Shown piece after piece: positions 25,574 to 34,132 of a stretch of 52,976 nt of DNA (positions are counted from its first letter, which is position 1; each line of letters begins with the position of its first letter). Origin of the DNA: Pseudomonadota bacterium (GTDB lineage Bacteria; Pseudomonadota; Gammaproteobacteria; Burkholderiales; Usitatibacteraceae). A program made the position numbers and the translations under genes. The stretch spans positions 1 through 52,976 of the forward strand of contig JAKOWJ010000198.1 in assembly GCA_029781595.1 (NCBI GenBank), in the 5' to 3' direction. The notes under the pieces are model-generated. The model ran no database searches. It was not told where the DNA came from and was given only the letters and a program-made list of their open reading frames with translations.

Positions 25574-25600
25574 TCGCCCTGCATTGTCGGCAATCGAAAA

Positions 25601-25637
25601 CGGCTTGTAAAGCCGCGAAGGCAAAAGGATTTTTTGC
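25601..25637 (+). repeat. Two tandem hairpins in the yicC leader
   Basis: CGGCTT-GTA-AAGCCG (25601-25615) and GCAAAA-5 bases-TTTTGC (25621-25637), both perfect 6-base-pair stems, separated by 5 bases. They are AT-richer than anything nearby and lie between the promoter-like TATAAT and yicC. Confidence 0.55.
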
Positions 25638-25685
25638 GATGCCGGCCGGCCCCGCCCCCTTGCCCCGAAAGGTCACCCCCGCCCC

Positions 25686-26552
25686 ATGATCGCCAGCATG
25701 ACCGGCTTCGCCGCCGCCTCCCGCGAGGTGGCCGGCGGGCAGATCGCGGTGGAGCTCAAGAGCGTGAACCACCGCTACCTCGAGTTCCAGAGCCGCCTGG
25801 CCGAGGACCTGCGCGCCCTCGAGCCCGTGCTGCGCGAGGCGGTGGCCGCGGGCCTGAAGCGCGGCAAGGTCGACTGCCGCCTCACCTTCACGCCCAAGGC
25901 CGCGGGCGAGCGCGGCCTCGCGCCCGACGAGCGCGCCATGGCCTCGCTCGCGCAGGCCGCCGCGGCCGTCTCGCGGGCCTTCCCCGACGCGCGGCCGCTC
26001 TCCGTCTCCGAGGTGCTGCACTGGCCCGGCGTGCTCGCCGGCGCCGAGGTGGGCGTGGAGGCGCTGCGCGAGGACGTGGCGGCCCTGGCCGCGCAGGCCG
26101 TGGCCGAGCTCTCGCAGACGCGCGAGCGCGAGGGCGCCAAGCTCGCGCAGGTGCTGGGCGAGCGCCTGAAATCCATGAGCGAGCTCGTGGCCCGGGCGCA
26201 GCCCCTGCTGCCCGAGGTGACGAAGGCCTTCCGCGACAAGCTCGCCGCGCGCCTCGCGGAGGCCGGCGCGAACCCCGCGGACGAGCGCATCCAGCAGGAG
26301 GTGGTGCTCTACTGCGCGCGCATCGACGTGGACGAGGAGCTCGAGCGCCTGGCGGCCCACGTCGCCGAGTTCGGGCGCGTGCTCGCCAAGGGCGGGGCCT
26401 GCGGCAAGCGCCTGGACTTCCTGTGCCAGGAGCTCAACCGCGAGGCCAACACCCTGGGCTCGAAGTCGGTGTCCGCGGACATGACGCGCATCTCGGTCGA
26501 GCTCAAGGTGCTCATCGAGCAGATGCGCGAGCAGGTCCAGAACATCGAGTAG
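25686..26552 (+). CDS. yicC: YicC-family endoribonuclease
   Basis: 288 residues beginning MIASMTGFA, the family's conserved start, then VELKSVNHRYLEF. The C-terminal part has the conserved ERIQQEVVLYCARIDVDEEL, CGKRLDFLCQELNREANTLGSKS and a final LKVLIEQMREQVQNIE. YicC of E. coli has been described as an RNase affecting small-RNA turnover. It heads a run with gmk, rpoZ and spoT with gaps of 10-14 bases, the standard betaproteobacterial order. Confidence 0.93.
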   Translation: MIASMTGFAAASREVAGGQIAVELKSVNHRYLEFQSRLAEDLRALEPVLREAVAAGLKRGKVDCRLTFTPKAAGERGLAPDERAMASLAQAAAAVSRAFPDARPLSVSEVLHWPGVLAGAEVGVEALREDVAALAAQAVAELSQTREREGAKLAQVLGERLKSMSELVARAQPLLPEVTKAFRDKLAARLAEAGANPADERIQQEVVLYCARIDVDEELERLAAHVAEFGRVLAKGGACGKRLDFLCQELNREANTLGSKSVSADMTRISVELKVLIEQMREQVQNIE

Positions 26553-26565
26553 GGCCGTCCCGCGC

Positions 26566-27174
26566 ATGGCCGGCGATCTCTTCGTGGTGGTGGCGCCCTC
26601 GGGCGCGGGCAAGACGAGCCTGGTGGCCGCGCTCCTCGCCGCCGAGAAGGGGCTTCGCCTGTCGGTGTCGTTCACGACGCGCGCCCCGCGCGAGGGCGAG
26701 GTGCAGGGCCGCGAGTACAACTTCGTCGCGCGCGAGGCCTTCGAGGCGATGGTCGCCGCCGGCGACTTCCTCGAGCACGCCAACGTCTACGGCAACTACT
26801 ACGGCACCTCGCGGCGCTGGATCGAGGACGAGCTCGCCGGCGAGCACGACGTGCTGCTCGAGATCGACTGGCAGGGCGCGGCGCAGGTGCGCCGGCTCTT
26901 TCCCGGCATGGTCGGCATCTTCATCCTGCCGCCCTCGCTCGCGGAGCTGCAGCGTCGCCTGGAGGCCCGCGGCAAGGACAGCGCCGAGGTCATCGCGCGG
27001 CGCATGGCCAGCGCCCGCGAGGAGATCTCGCATGTTCTTGAATTTGAATATATAATTGTGAACGAACACTTCGACGAGGCGGTGGCGGACCTGAAGGCGG
27101 TGGTTCGCGCGGCCCGGCTTTCGCGCGAGCGGCGGGCCTCACGCCTCTCGCGGCTGCTGGAAGAATTCAGGTAA
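26566..27174 (+). CDS. gmk: Guanylate kinase
   Basis: 202 residues. P-loop APSGAGKTSL near the N-terminus, GMP-binding SFTTRAPREGEVQGREYNFV, then VYGNYYGTS and LLEIDWQGAAQVR. It converts GMP to GDP. Near the 3' end, codons for HVLEFEYIIVN are strikingly AT-rich (CTT, TTT, TAT, ATA, ATT) against an otherwise GC3-dominated gene, creating TATAAT; see the internal promoter entry. Confidence 0.97.
   Translation: MAGDLFVVVAPSGAGKTSLVAALLAAEKGLRLSVSFTTRAPREGEVQGREYNFVAREAFEAMVAAGDFLEHANVYGNYYGTSRRWIEDELAGEHDVLLEIDWQGAAQVRRLFPGMVGIFILPPSLAELQRRLEARGKDSAEVIARRMASAREEISHVLEFEYIIVNEHFDEAVADLKAVVRAARLSRERRASRLSRLLEEFR
27051..27056 (+). promoter_or_regulatory. Possible internal promoter (-10) within gmk for rpoZ-spoT
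   Basis: A perfect TATAAT sits in the only strongly AT-rich stretch of gmk (about 27033-27070), 130 bases before rpoZ. There is no clear -35 at 16-18 bases, so it may rely on an extended or activator-dependent element. Confidence 0.3.
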
Positions 27175-27186
27175 CGGAGACGAACC

Positions 27187-27408
27187 ATGGCCCGCATCAC
27201 GGTGGACGACTGCATCAAGCACTTCCCCAACCGCTTCGAGCTCACGCTCGCCGCGACCAACCGCGCGCGCCAGATCGCGCTGGGGGCCTCGCCCCTGGTG
27301 GAGGCGAACAAGGACAAGCCCACGGTGATCGCGCTGCGCGAGATCGCCCTCGGCAAGGTCGGCGCGGAACTGCTCAACCCGCCCGCGCCCACGCCGCCGG
27401 TCTTGTGA
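27187..27408 (+). CDS. rpoZ: RNA polymerase omega subunit
   Basis: 73 residues. [20 protein letters not shown], then [11 protein letters not shown] and [11 protein letters not shown] cover the conserved omega core; the C-terminal tail ends in a Pro-rich stretch. Omega assists assembly of the beta-prime subunit and forms part of a ppGpp binding site on RNA polymerase, which suits its place directly before spoT. A ribosome-binding site (CGGAGA) lies 9 bases upstream. Confidence 0.97.
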   Translation: MARITVDDCIKHFPNRFELTLAATNRARQIALGASPLVEANKDKPTVIALREIALGKVGAELLNPPAPTPPVL

Positions 27409-27418
27409 CCTGATTCCG

Positions 27419-29602
27419 ATGCCCGTCCCCGGCGTCCAGGCGGTCGCGGGGGGCCTCGGGGGCCCGGGAACGGCGCCGCCCGGGCCGGACGCGGCCGAGC
27501 TCTCGGCCGTGCTGGGCTACCTCAAGCCGGAGGACGTGGCGCACATCGAGCGCGCCTACGAGACGGCCCGCGCCGCCCACGCCGGCCAGTACCGCAAGAG
27601 CGGCGAGCCCTACATCACCCACCCGCTCGCGGTGGCGAAGATCCTGGCGGAGTGGCACCTGGACCCCCAGGCGCTCATGGCCGCGCTCCTGCACGACGTG
27701 GTCGAGGACACGCAGACCACCAAGACCGAGATCGCGCGCCGCTACGGCAAGCCCGTGGCGGACCTCGTGGACGGCGTCTCCAAGATCGACCGCATCGAGT
27801 TCGCCACGCTCCAGCACGCGCAGGCCGAGAACTTCCGCAAGATGCTGCTCGCGATGGCGCGCGACGTGCGGGTCATCCTCATCAAGCTCGCCGACCGCCT
27901 GCACAACATGCGCACGCTGGACGCGGTGCACGCCGAGAAGCAGGAGCGCATCGCCCGCGAGACCCTCGAGATCTACGCGCCCATCGCCAACCGCCTGGGG
28001 CTGAACGCCATCTACTACGAGCTCGAGGACCTGGGCTTCCGCTACCTGCACCCCACGCGATTTCGCGTGCTGGAGAAGGCCCTGGCCCGCGCGCGCGGCA
28101 ACCGGCGCGACGCGGTGGGCAAGCTGCGCGAGGCGATCCAGGCGCGCCTGGCGGAGTTCCGCATCGACGCGCAGGTGCACGGCCGCGAGAAGCACATCTC
28201 GTCGATCTACAAGAAGATGCAGGAGAAGAACATCTCCTTCTCCGAGGTCTTCGACATCTACGGCTTCCGCATCCTCGTGCCGGACGTGGGCGCGTGCTAC
28301 CTCGCGCTCGGGGCGCTGCACACGATGTACAAGCCCATCCCCGGCAAGTTCAAGGACTACATCGCCATCCCCAAGGCGAACGGCTACCAGTCGCTGCACA
28401 CCACGCTCTTCGGCCCGTTCGGCATGCCCGTGGAGGTGCAGATCCGCACGCCGGACATGCACAAGGTGGCCGAGGCGGGCGTGGCCTCGCACTGGCTCTA
28501 CAAGAGCGCCGAGGAGCAGGGCAAGGACGTGCAGCTCAAGACCCACCAGTGGCTGCAGTCGCTGCTGGAGATCCAGAGCGAGTCGGGCGACGCGCTCGAG
28601 TTCCTCGAGCACATCAAGGTGGACCTCTTCCCCGAGGAGGTCTACGTCTTCTCGCCCAAGGGCAAGATCTTCTCGCTGCCGCGCGGGGCGACGCCCATCG
28701 ACTTCGCCTACTCGGTGCACACGGACGTGGGCAACCACTGCGTGGCCGCGCGGGTGAACGGCGAGACGGTGCCGCTGGGCACGCAGCTGCGAAACGGCGA
28801 CCGCGTCGAGATCGTGACCGACCCCGAGTCGCGCCCCAACCCCGTCTGGCTCTCCTACGTGGCCACGGGCAAGGCGCGCTCGCACATCCGCCACTATTTG
28901 AAGACGATGCAGTCGGCCGAGAGCGCGGAGGTGGGCGAGCTGCTGCTGGTGCAGGCGCTGCGCTCGCTCAAGGCGAACCCGCACGAGGTGGGCGAGGAGC
29001 ACTGGAAGCGCTTCTTCAAGGGCGACAGCGCCAACACGCGCGCGGAGGTGCTCGCCGACATCGGCCTGGGCAAGCGCCTGGCGGTGGTGGTGGCCAAGAA
29101 GCTGCTCGCCACCCCCGAGGCCGCCGCCGAGGGCGCGGGCAGGCTGGACTCCGTGACCATCCGCGGCACCGAGGGCCTGGCGGTGCAGTTCGCGCCCTGC
29201 TGCCGGCCCATCCCGGGCGACCCGATCATCGCGCAGATCAAGAAGGGCCAGGGCCTGGTGGTGCACACGCACGACTGCCCGGCCATCCACCCCTTCCACT
29301 TCGATCCCGAGAAGTGGGTGGACGTGCAGTGGGACCCGGCGCCCGGGCGCCTGTTCGACGTGAACGTGCGCCTGACGGCCGCCAACCAGCGCGGGGTGCT
29401 CGCGCGCCTGGCCGCCGAGATCTCCGAGGCCGATTCCAACATCGACCACATCGAGACCGAGGAGCGCGCGAGCAGCGCCTACACGACCATCGTCTTCACG
29501 ATCCAGGTGCGAAACCGCATGCACCTCGCGCAGGTCTTCCGGCGCATGCGGCGCATTCCCGAGGTCGTCCGCCTTTCCCGACTGAAGAAGAAGCCCTCAT
29601 GA
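27419..29602 (+). CDS. spoT: Bifunctional (p)ppGpp synthetase/hydrolase
   Basis: 727 residues. The hydrolase HD domain is intact: [11 protein letters not shown] and [10 protein letters not shown], then [12 protein letters not shown]. The synthetase domain follows with [40 protein letters not shown] and EVQIRT. TGS ([24 protein letters not shown]), zinc-finger/CC region (CCRPIPGD) and a C-terminal ACT domain ([17 protein letters not shown]) complete the long RSH form. It sets the stringent-response alarmone level. It shares a transcript with rpoZ and overlaps ridA by four bases (ATGA). Confidence 0.96.
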   Translation: MPVPGVQAVAGGLGGPGTAPPGPDAAELSAVLGYLKPEDVAHIERAYETARAAHAGQYRKSGEPYITHPLAVAKILAEWHLDPQALMAALLHDVVEDTQTTKTEIARRYGKPVADLVDGVSKIDRIEFATLQHAQAENFRKMLLAMARDVRVILIKLADRLHNMRTLDAVHAEKQERIARETLEIYAPIANRLGLNAIYYELEDLGFRYLHPTRFRVLEKALARARGNRRDAVGKLREAIQARLAEFRIDAQVHGREKHISSIYKKMQEKNISFSEVFDIYGFRILVPDVGACYLALGALHTMYKPIPGKFKDYIAIPKANGYQSLHTTLFGPFGMPVEVQIRTPDMHKVAEAGVASHWLYKSAEEQGKDVQLKTHQWLQSLLEIQSESGDALEFLEHIKVDLFPEEVYVFSPKGKIFSLPRGATPIDFAYSVHTDVGNHCVAARVNGETVPLGTQLRNGDRVEIVTDPESRPNPVWLSYVATGKARSHIRHYLKTMQSAESAEVGELLLVQALRSLKANPHEVGEEHWKRFFKGDSANTRAEVLADIGLGKRLAVVVAKKLLATPEAAAEGAGRLDSVTIRGTEGLAVQFAPCCRPIPGDPIIAQIKKGQGLVVHTHDCPAIHPFHFDPEKWVDVQWDPAPGRLFDVNVRLTAANQRGVLARLAAEISEADSNIDHIETEERASSAYTTIVFTIQVRNRMHLAQVFRRMRRIPEVVRLSRLKKKPS

Positions 29603-29997
29603 AACAGGCCATTGCCACGGCGCACGCGCCGGCCGCCATCGGCACCTACTCGCAGGCGGTCCGTGCCGGCGACGCCGTCTACCTCTCCGGGCAGATCCCC
29701 CTGGACCCGTCCACCATGCAGCTCGTGGAGGGGTTCGAGGCGCAGGTGCGCCGCGTCTTCGACAACCTCCTGGCCGTCTGCCACGCCGCGGGCGGGAGCT
29801 TCGACGACGTGGTGCGCCTGACCATCTACCTCACGGACCTCGCGAACTTCCCGAAGGTGAACGAGGTGATGGCCGGCTACTTCCACGAGCCCTACCCCGC
29901 CCGCGCCACCGTGGGCGTGGCGGCGCTGCCGCGCGGGGCGGCGGTGGAAATCGACGCGATCCTGCACCTGCCGGCGGCCGACAGCGGCGGGGACTGA
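29599..29997 (+). CDS. ridA: RidA-family reactive imine/enamine deaminase
   Basis: 132 residues starting at an ATG inside the spoT stop (ATGA). Motifs [51 protein letters not shown], and a final [24 protein letters not shown] with the catalytic Arg in PARAT. RidA hydrolyses 2-aminoacrylate and related imines released by pyridoxal phosphate enzymes. The spoT-ridA-recG order is widespread in betaproteobacteria. Confidence 0.94.
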   Translation: MKQAIATAHAPAAIGTYSQAVRAGDAVYLSGQIPLDPSTMQLVEGFEAQVRRVFDNLLAVCHAAGGSFDDVVRLTIYLTDLANFPKVNEVMAGYFHEPYPARATVGVAALPRGAAVEIDAILHLPAADSGGD

Positions 29998-30007
29998 GCC
30001 CGTCGCC

Positions 30008-32143
30008 ATGGCCGACCCGCGCCCTCCCCGCGAGGCGCGCCCCGCCGCGCCATTCGCGCCGTCCGGAGGCGACCTCGTCGCCGGCCCCGCCATGCGCGAC
30101 AAGCTCGCGAAGCTGGGGATCCACGCGCGCTTCGACCTGGTGCTGCACCTGCCCCTGCGCTACGAGGACGAGACGCGCCTCACGCCGCTCGCCGAGGCCG
30201 GGACGGGGGAGCCCGTGCTGGTGGAAGCCGAGGTCGTCGAGAGCGAGGTGAAGTACCGGCCGCGCCGCACGCTGGTCGTGAAGTGCTCCGACGGCCGGTC
30301 CGAGCTGTGGCTGCGCTTCCTCAATTTCTATCCCAGCCAGGTGAAGCAGATGGCGCCCGGCCGGCGCCTTCGCCTCTTCGGCGAGGTGCGCCCCGGCTTC
30401 TTCGGCGCGGAGATGGTGCACCCGAAGGTGCGCGTGGTGGACGAGGGCGCGCCGCTCGCCGCCTCCCTCACGCCCGTCTACCCCACGACGGCGGGGCTCT
30501 CGCAGGCGAACCTGCGCGGCTTCATCGAGCACGCGCTCGACACCCTCCTCATGGACGACACGCTCGAGCCCGAGCTGCTGGCGCGCCTGGCGCTGCGGGG
30601 CTTTCGCGAAAGCGTGCTGATGCTGCACCGCCCGCCGCCGGACGTGGACGGCGCGAGCCTCGCGGACCGCACGCACCCGGCGTGGCGGCGCCTGAAGTTC
30701 GACGAGCTCCTCGCGCAGCAGCTCGCCATGCGCATCGCCTACCGCGAGCGGCGGGGACGCTCGGCGCCGCGCATGCCCGACCGGCACGCGCTCACCAACG
30801 CCCTGGTGAAGTCGCTGCCCTTCCCGCTCACGCGCGCGCAGAAGAAGGCCTGGGCCACGATCGCCCACGACCTGGGCCAGGCCCACCCCATGCGCCGGCT
30901 GCTGCAGGGCGACGTGGGCAGCGGCAAGACGCTGGTGGCCGCGCTCGCCGCCCTCCAGGCCATCGAGAACGACTGGCAGGTGGCGCTCATGGCGCCCACC
31001 GAGATCCTGGCCGAGCAGCATTACCTCAAGCTCGAGCACTGGCTCGCGCCGCTGGGCGTGAAGGTGAGCTGGCTCGCCGGGAGCCTGAAGGCGCGCGCCA
31101 AGAAGGCGGCGGCCGAGGCCATCGCCCGGGGCGAGACGCAGCTCGCCATCGGCACGCACGCGCTCTTCCAGGGCGAGGTGGCGTTCGCGCGGCTGGGACT
31201 GGCGATCGTCGACGAGCAGCACCGCTTCGGCGTGGCGCAGCGCCTGGCCCTGGCGAGCAAGGGCGGGCCGGAGTCCGGTCCCGCGGGCGCCGAGCCGCAC
31301 CAGCTCATGATGAGCGCCACGCCCATCCCCCGCACCCTGTCCATGAGTTACTACGCCGACCTGGACGTCTCCGTGATCGACGAGCTGCCGCCCGGGCGCA
31401 CGCCCGTGGTGACCAAGCTCGTGGACGAGTCGCGGCGCGAGGAGGTGATCCGCCGCATCCGCGAGAGCTGCGCCGAGGGCACGCAGGCCTACTGGGTGTG
31501 CCCGCTCATCGAGGAGCGGGGGTCCCCATCTCGATGGGGCGATGCCGAGAATGCGCTGCAGCTCAAGACCGCGCTCGAGACCTTCGAGACGCTGAAGGCC
31601 ACCTTCCCCGACCTCGCTGTGGGCCTGGTGCACGGGCGCCTGAAGCCCGAGGAGAAGGCGAAGGTCATGGAGGACTTCAAGGCGCGCCGCGTGCAGCTGC
31701 TGGTGGCCACCACGGTGATCGAGGTGGGCGTGGACGTGCCCAACGCGACGCTCATGGTGATCGAGCACGCCGAGCGCATGGGCCTCGCGCAGCTGCACCA
31801 GCTGCGCGGCCGGGTGGGCCGCGGCTCGCAGAAGAGCCTCGCGATCCTCCTGTATCATCGGCCCCTGTCGGACCTGGCGCGCGAGAGGCTGCGCACGATC
31901 TACGAGTCGACGGACGGCTTCGAGATCGCGCGCCGCGACCTGCAGCTTCGCGGCCCGGGCGAGTACCTCGGGGCGCGGCAGAGCGGGGCGCCGCTGCTGC
32001 GCTTCGCCGACCTGGAGCGTGACACGGACCTCATCGAGCTCGCGCGCGACGTCGCCGACGCCATGATCTCTGAGCGCTCGCACGCGGTGGAAAGGCACCT
32101 GGATCGCTGGCTCGGCCACCGGCAGTTCTACCTCAAGGCATGA
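30008..32143 (+). CDS. recG: ATP-dependent DNA helicase RecG, with a small palindromic insertion
   Basis: 711 residues. The N-terminal wedge/OB domain is followed by superfamily 2 helicase motifs: FPLTRAQKKAW, Walker A GDVGSGKTLVAA, MAPTEILAEQH, DEQHRFGV, MSATPIPRTL, TTVIEVGVDVPNA and QLRGRVGRG. It reverses stalled forks and unwinds branched DNA. Compared with E. coli RecG, ten extra residues (504-513, RGSPSRWGDA) sit between LIEE and the following helix (ENALQLKTAL), encoded by a palindrome-bearing 30-base segment. The insertion is in the linker between helicase lobes' motifs and leaves all motifs intact. It overlaps ubiC by four bases. Confidence 0.95.
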   Translation: MADPRPPREARPAAPFAPSGGDLVAGPAMRDKLAKLGIHARFDLVLHLPLRYEDETRLTPLAEAGTGEPVLVEAEVVESEVKYRPRRTLVVKCSDGRSELWLRFLNFYPSQVKQMAPGRRLRLFGEVRPGFFGAEMVHPKVRVVDEGAPLAASLTPVYPTTAGLSQANLRGFIEHALDTLLMDDTLEPELLARLALRGFRESVLMLHRPPPDVDGASLADRTHPAWRRLKFDELLAQQLAMRIAYRERRGRSAPRMPDRHALTNALVKSLPFPLTRAQKKAWATIAHDLGQAHPMRRLLQGDVGSGKTLVAALAALQAIENDWQVALMAPTEILAEQHYLKLEHWLAPLGVKVSWLAGSLKARAKKAAAEAIARGETQLAIGTHALFQGEVAFARLGLAIVDEQHRFGVAQRLALASKGGPESGPAGAEPHQLMMSATPIPRTLSMSYYADLDVSVIDELPPGRTPVVTKLVDESRREEVIRRIRESCAEGTQAYWVCPLIEERGSPSRWGDAENALQLKTALETFETLKATFPDLAVGLVHGRLKPEEKAKVMEDFKARRVQLLVATTVIEVGVDVPNATLMVIEHAERMGLAQLHQLRGRVGRGSQKSLAILLYHRPLSDLARERLRTIYESTDGFEIARRDLQLRGPGEYLGARQSGAPLLRFADLERDTDLIELARDVADAMISERSHAVERHLDRWLGHRQFYLKA
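31517..31546 (+). repeat. 30-base in-frame insertion with palindrome inside recG
   Basis: Segment coding for ten residues absent from typical RecG. It contains CCCCAT (31524-31529), loop CTCG, ATGGGG (31534-31539). Its codons CCA, TCT, CGA and GAT are uncommon in this gene, unlike those on either side. Confidence 0.6.
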
Positions 32144-32664
32144 ATCGATGGAAACGGCTCGCGCCGCCGCACACCGACCCCTGGCGCCCCTGGCTCGCCT
32201 GGCGCGGCTCGCTCACCTGGCGCATCACGGCGCACGCGCGGGAGTTCCGCGTGCAGGTCGTGCGGCAGGCGCCGCGCATCCCCAACGAGGACGAGTTCCG
32301 CCAGCTCGGCCAGCCGACGCACCGCCGGGCGCTGGTGCGCGAGGTGGTGCTGCACGCCGACGGCCGGCCCGTGGTGCTGGCGCACTCCATCGCGGCCTGG
32401 CGCGACCTCTCGGGCCCCTGGCGCGGGCTTCGCGGGCTGGGCAGCCGGCCGCTCGCCGAGGCGCTCTTCACCGACCCGCTGGTCTCGCGCGGGCCGCTGG
32501 AGTTCGTGCGGCTCGACCCGCGCCACCCGCTGTGGCGCCGCGCGCGCGAGCTCTTCGGGCGCGAGTTCCCGGCGCTGCGGGCGCGGCGCTCGCGCTTCGT
32601 GAAGCACGGCCGTCCGCTGCTCGTGACGGAAGTGTTCCTGCCCGGGCTGCTCGACCTGCGCTGA
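32140..32664 (+). CDS. ubiC: Chorismate--pyruvate lyase
   Basis: 174 residues, ATG overlapping the recG stop (ATGA). UbiC features by eye: VREVVLHADGRPVVLAHS containing the substrate-binding Arg, LGSRPLAEALFTDP, RRSRF, and GRPLLVTEVFLPGLL with the conserved Glu. It converts chorismate to 4-hydroxybenzoate and pyruvate, the first committed step of ubiquinone synthesis, and lies directly before ubiA, which uses the product. Confidence 0.92.
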   Translation: MNRWKRLAPPHTDPWRPWLAWRGSLTWRITAHAREFRVQVVRQAPRIPNEDEFRQLGQPTHRRALVREVVLHADGRPVVLAHSIAAWRDLSGPWRGLRGLGSRPLAEALFTDPLVSRGPLEFVRLDPRHPLWRRARELFGREFPALRARRSRFVKHGRPLLVTEVFLPGLLDLR

Positions 32665-32671
32665 GGCGGCC

Positions 32672-33562
32672 GTGACCCTGGCCGGCGTGCTGCGGCGAAT
32701 CGACGCGTACGAGAAGCTCGTTCGCCTGGACAAGCCCGTGGGCACGCTCCTGCTCCTCTGGCCCACGCTCTGGGGCCTGTGGCTCGCCGCCGGCGGCGTG
32801 CCGGACTGGCGCGTGCTGTGGATCTTCGTGCTGGGCACGGTGCTCATGCGCTCCTCGGGCTGCGCCATCAACGACTGGGCCGACCGCAAGTTCGACCGCC
32901 ACGTGAAGCGCACGGCCGCCCGGCCCCTCGCCGCGGGCGACATCCACCCGGAGGAGGCGGTCCTCGTGTCCGCCACGCTGGCCCTGCTCGCGTTCATGAC
33001 GGTCGTGTGGACGATGAACCTCGCCACCACGGGCCTGGCGGTGGTGGCGGCCGTCATCGCCGCCATCTACCCCTTCACCAAGCGCTTCCTCGCGGTGCCG
33101 CAGGCGTGGCTGGGCATGTGCTTCGGTTTCGGCATCCCGATGGGGTACGCGGCGATCACCGGCGAGGTGCCGGCGGTGGCGTGGCTGCTGTGGGGCGCCA
33201 ACATCCTGTGGACCCTCGCCTACGACACGGAGTACGCGATGGTCGACCGCGACGACGACCTGAGGATCGGAATCAAGACCTCCGCCATCCTCTTCGGGCG
33301 CGCCGACGTGGCGGCCGTGATGGCGTGCTACGCGGGATTCGTCGTCGCCATGGGGGCGATCGGCGCCTGGCTCCACCGCGGGCCCTGGTACTACACGGGC
33401 CTGCTCGGCGCGGCCGTGCTCGCCGGCTACCACTGGCGCATGATCCGCGGCCGCACGCGCGAGGGCTGCTTCGCCGCCTTCCGCCAGAGCCACTGGATCG
33501 GGCTCGCCGTCTTCGCCGGCGTCGCGCTCGACTACCTGCCCGGGGGCGCGGCCGCCGGCTGA
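32672..33562 (+). CDS. ubiA: 4-hydroxybenzoate octaprenyltransferase
   Basis: 296 residues from a GTG at 32672. An inner-membrane prenyltransferase with about eight to nine transmembrane helices. Both Asp-rich motifs are present: NDWADRKFDRHVKRT and YDTEYAMVDRDDDLRIG. RLDKPVGTLLLLWPTLWGL near the N-terminus is characteristic. It attaches the polyprenyl tail to 4-hydroxybenzoate. It follows ubiC after 7 bases. Confidence 0.95.
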   Translation: MTLAGVLRRIDAYEKLVRLDKPVGTLLLLWPTLWGLWLAAGGVPDWRVLWIFVLGTVLMRSSGCAINDWADRKFDRHVKRTAARPLAAGDIHPEEAVLVSATLALLAFMTVVWTMNLATTGLAVVAAVIAAIYPFTKRFLAVPQAWLGMCFGFGIPMGYAAITGEVPAVAWLLWGANILWTLAYDTEYAMVDRDDDLRIGIKTSAILFGRADVAAVMACYAGFVVAMGAIGAWLHRGPWYYTGLLGAAVLAGYHWRMIRGRTREGCFAAFRQSHWIGLAVFAGVALDYLPGGAAAG

Positions 33563-33583
33563 GCGCCCGGCGACCAGTGGCGC

Positions 33584-34132
33584 GTGGACGGGCCCGCCTC
33601 GATCCTGGTCGTGCACGCGCACCCGTACCCGGGCGCCTCGCGGGCCGGGCGGGTCCTGCTCGCGGCCCTCGAAGGGCTCCCGGAAACGGAGCTTCGCGAG
33701 CTCTACTCGCGCTACCCGGACTTCGACGTGGACGCGCTCGCGGAGCGCGAGGCGCTCGGGCGCGCCGGGCTCGTCGTCTGGATGCACCCGCTGCACTGGT
33801 ACGGCGTGCCCTCCCTCCTCGCGCGCTGGTTCGAGACCGTGCTCGCCAAGGGCTGGGCGTACGGCGAGGGGGGCACGGCGCTCGCGGGCAAGGACTGCCT
33901 CTGGGCCGTCACCACGGGCGGCGACACCGTGGCCTACTCGCCGGCCGGGCGCCACCACCGTCCTTTCGCCGACTTCGCGCCGCCCGTCGAGGGCATCGCG
34001 CGATACTGCGGCATGAACTGGCTCGAGCCCTTCGTGGTGCACGGCGCGCACGCGATCCCCGACGTCGCGCTGGCCGCGCAGGCGCATGCGCTGCGCGCGC
34101 GGCTCGAGGCCTGGCAGGCGGGCCGGCGGTGA
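33584..34132 (+). CDS. kefF: KefF/KefG-type ancillary NAD(P)H oxidoreductase (flavodoxin fold)
   Basis: 182 residues from a GTG at 33584. The flavodoxin fold starts ILVVHAHPYPGASRA; further KefF-like blocks are SRYPDFDVD, VVWMHPLHWYGVPSLL, GWAYGEGGTALAGK, LWAVTTGGD, YCGMNWLEPF and the final LEAWQ. In E. coli, KefF is the quinone oxidoreductase required for full activity of the KefC K+/H+ antiporter. Here it overlaps the next antiporter gene by four bases (GTGA), the expected partnership. Confidence 0.88.
   Translation: MDGPASILVVHAHPYPGASRAGRVLLAALEGLPETELRELYSRYPDFDVDALAEREALGRAGLVVWMHPLHWYGVPSLLARWFETVLAKGWAYGEGGTALAGKDCLWAVTTGGDTVAYSPAGRHHRPFADFAPPVEGIARYCGMNWLEPFVVHGAHAIPDVALAAQAHALRARLEAWQAGRR

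Noticed and set aside
23682-26783. About 1030-codon minus-strand frame that includes the PP2C phosphatase
   Set aside because: Everything above the ATG at 24587 is antisense or out of frame to the kinase and yicC genes and has no domain.
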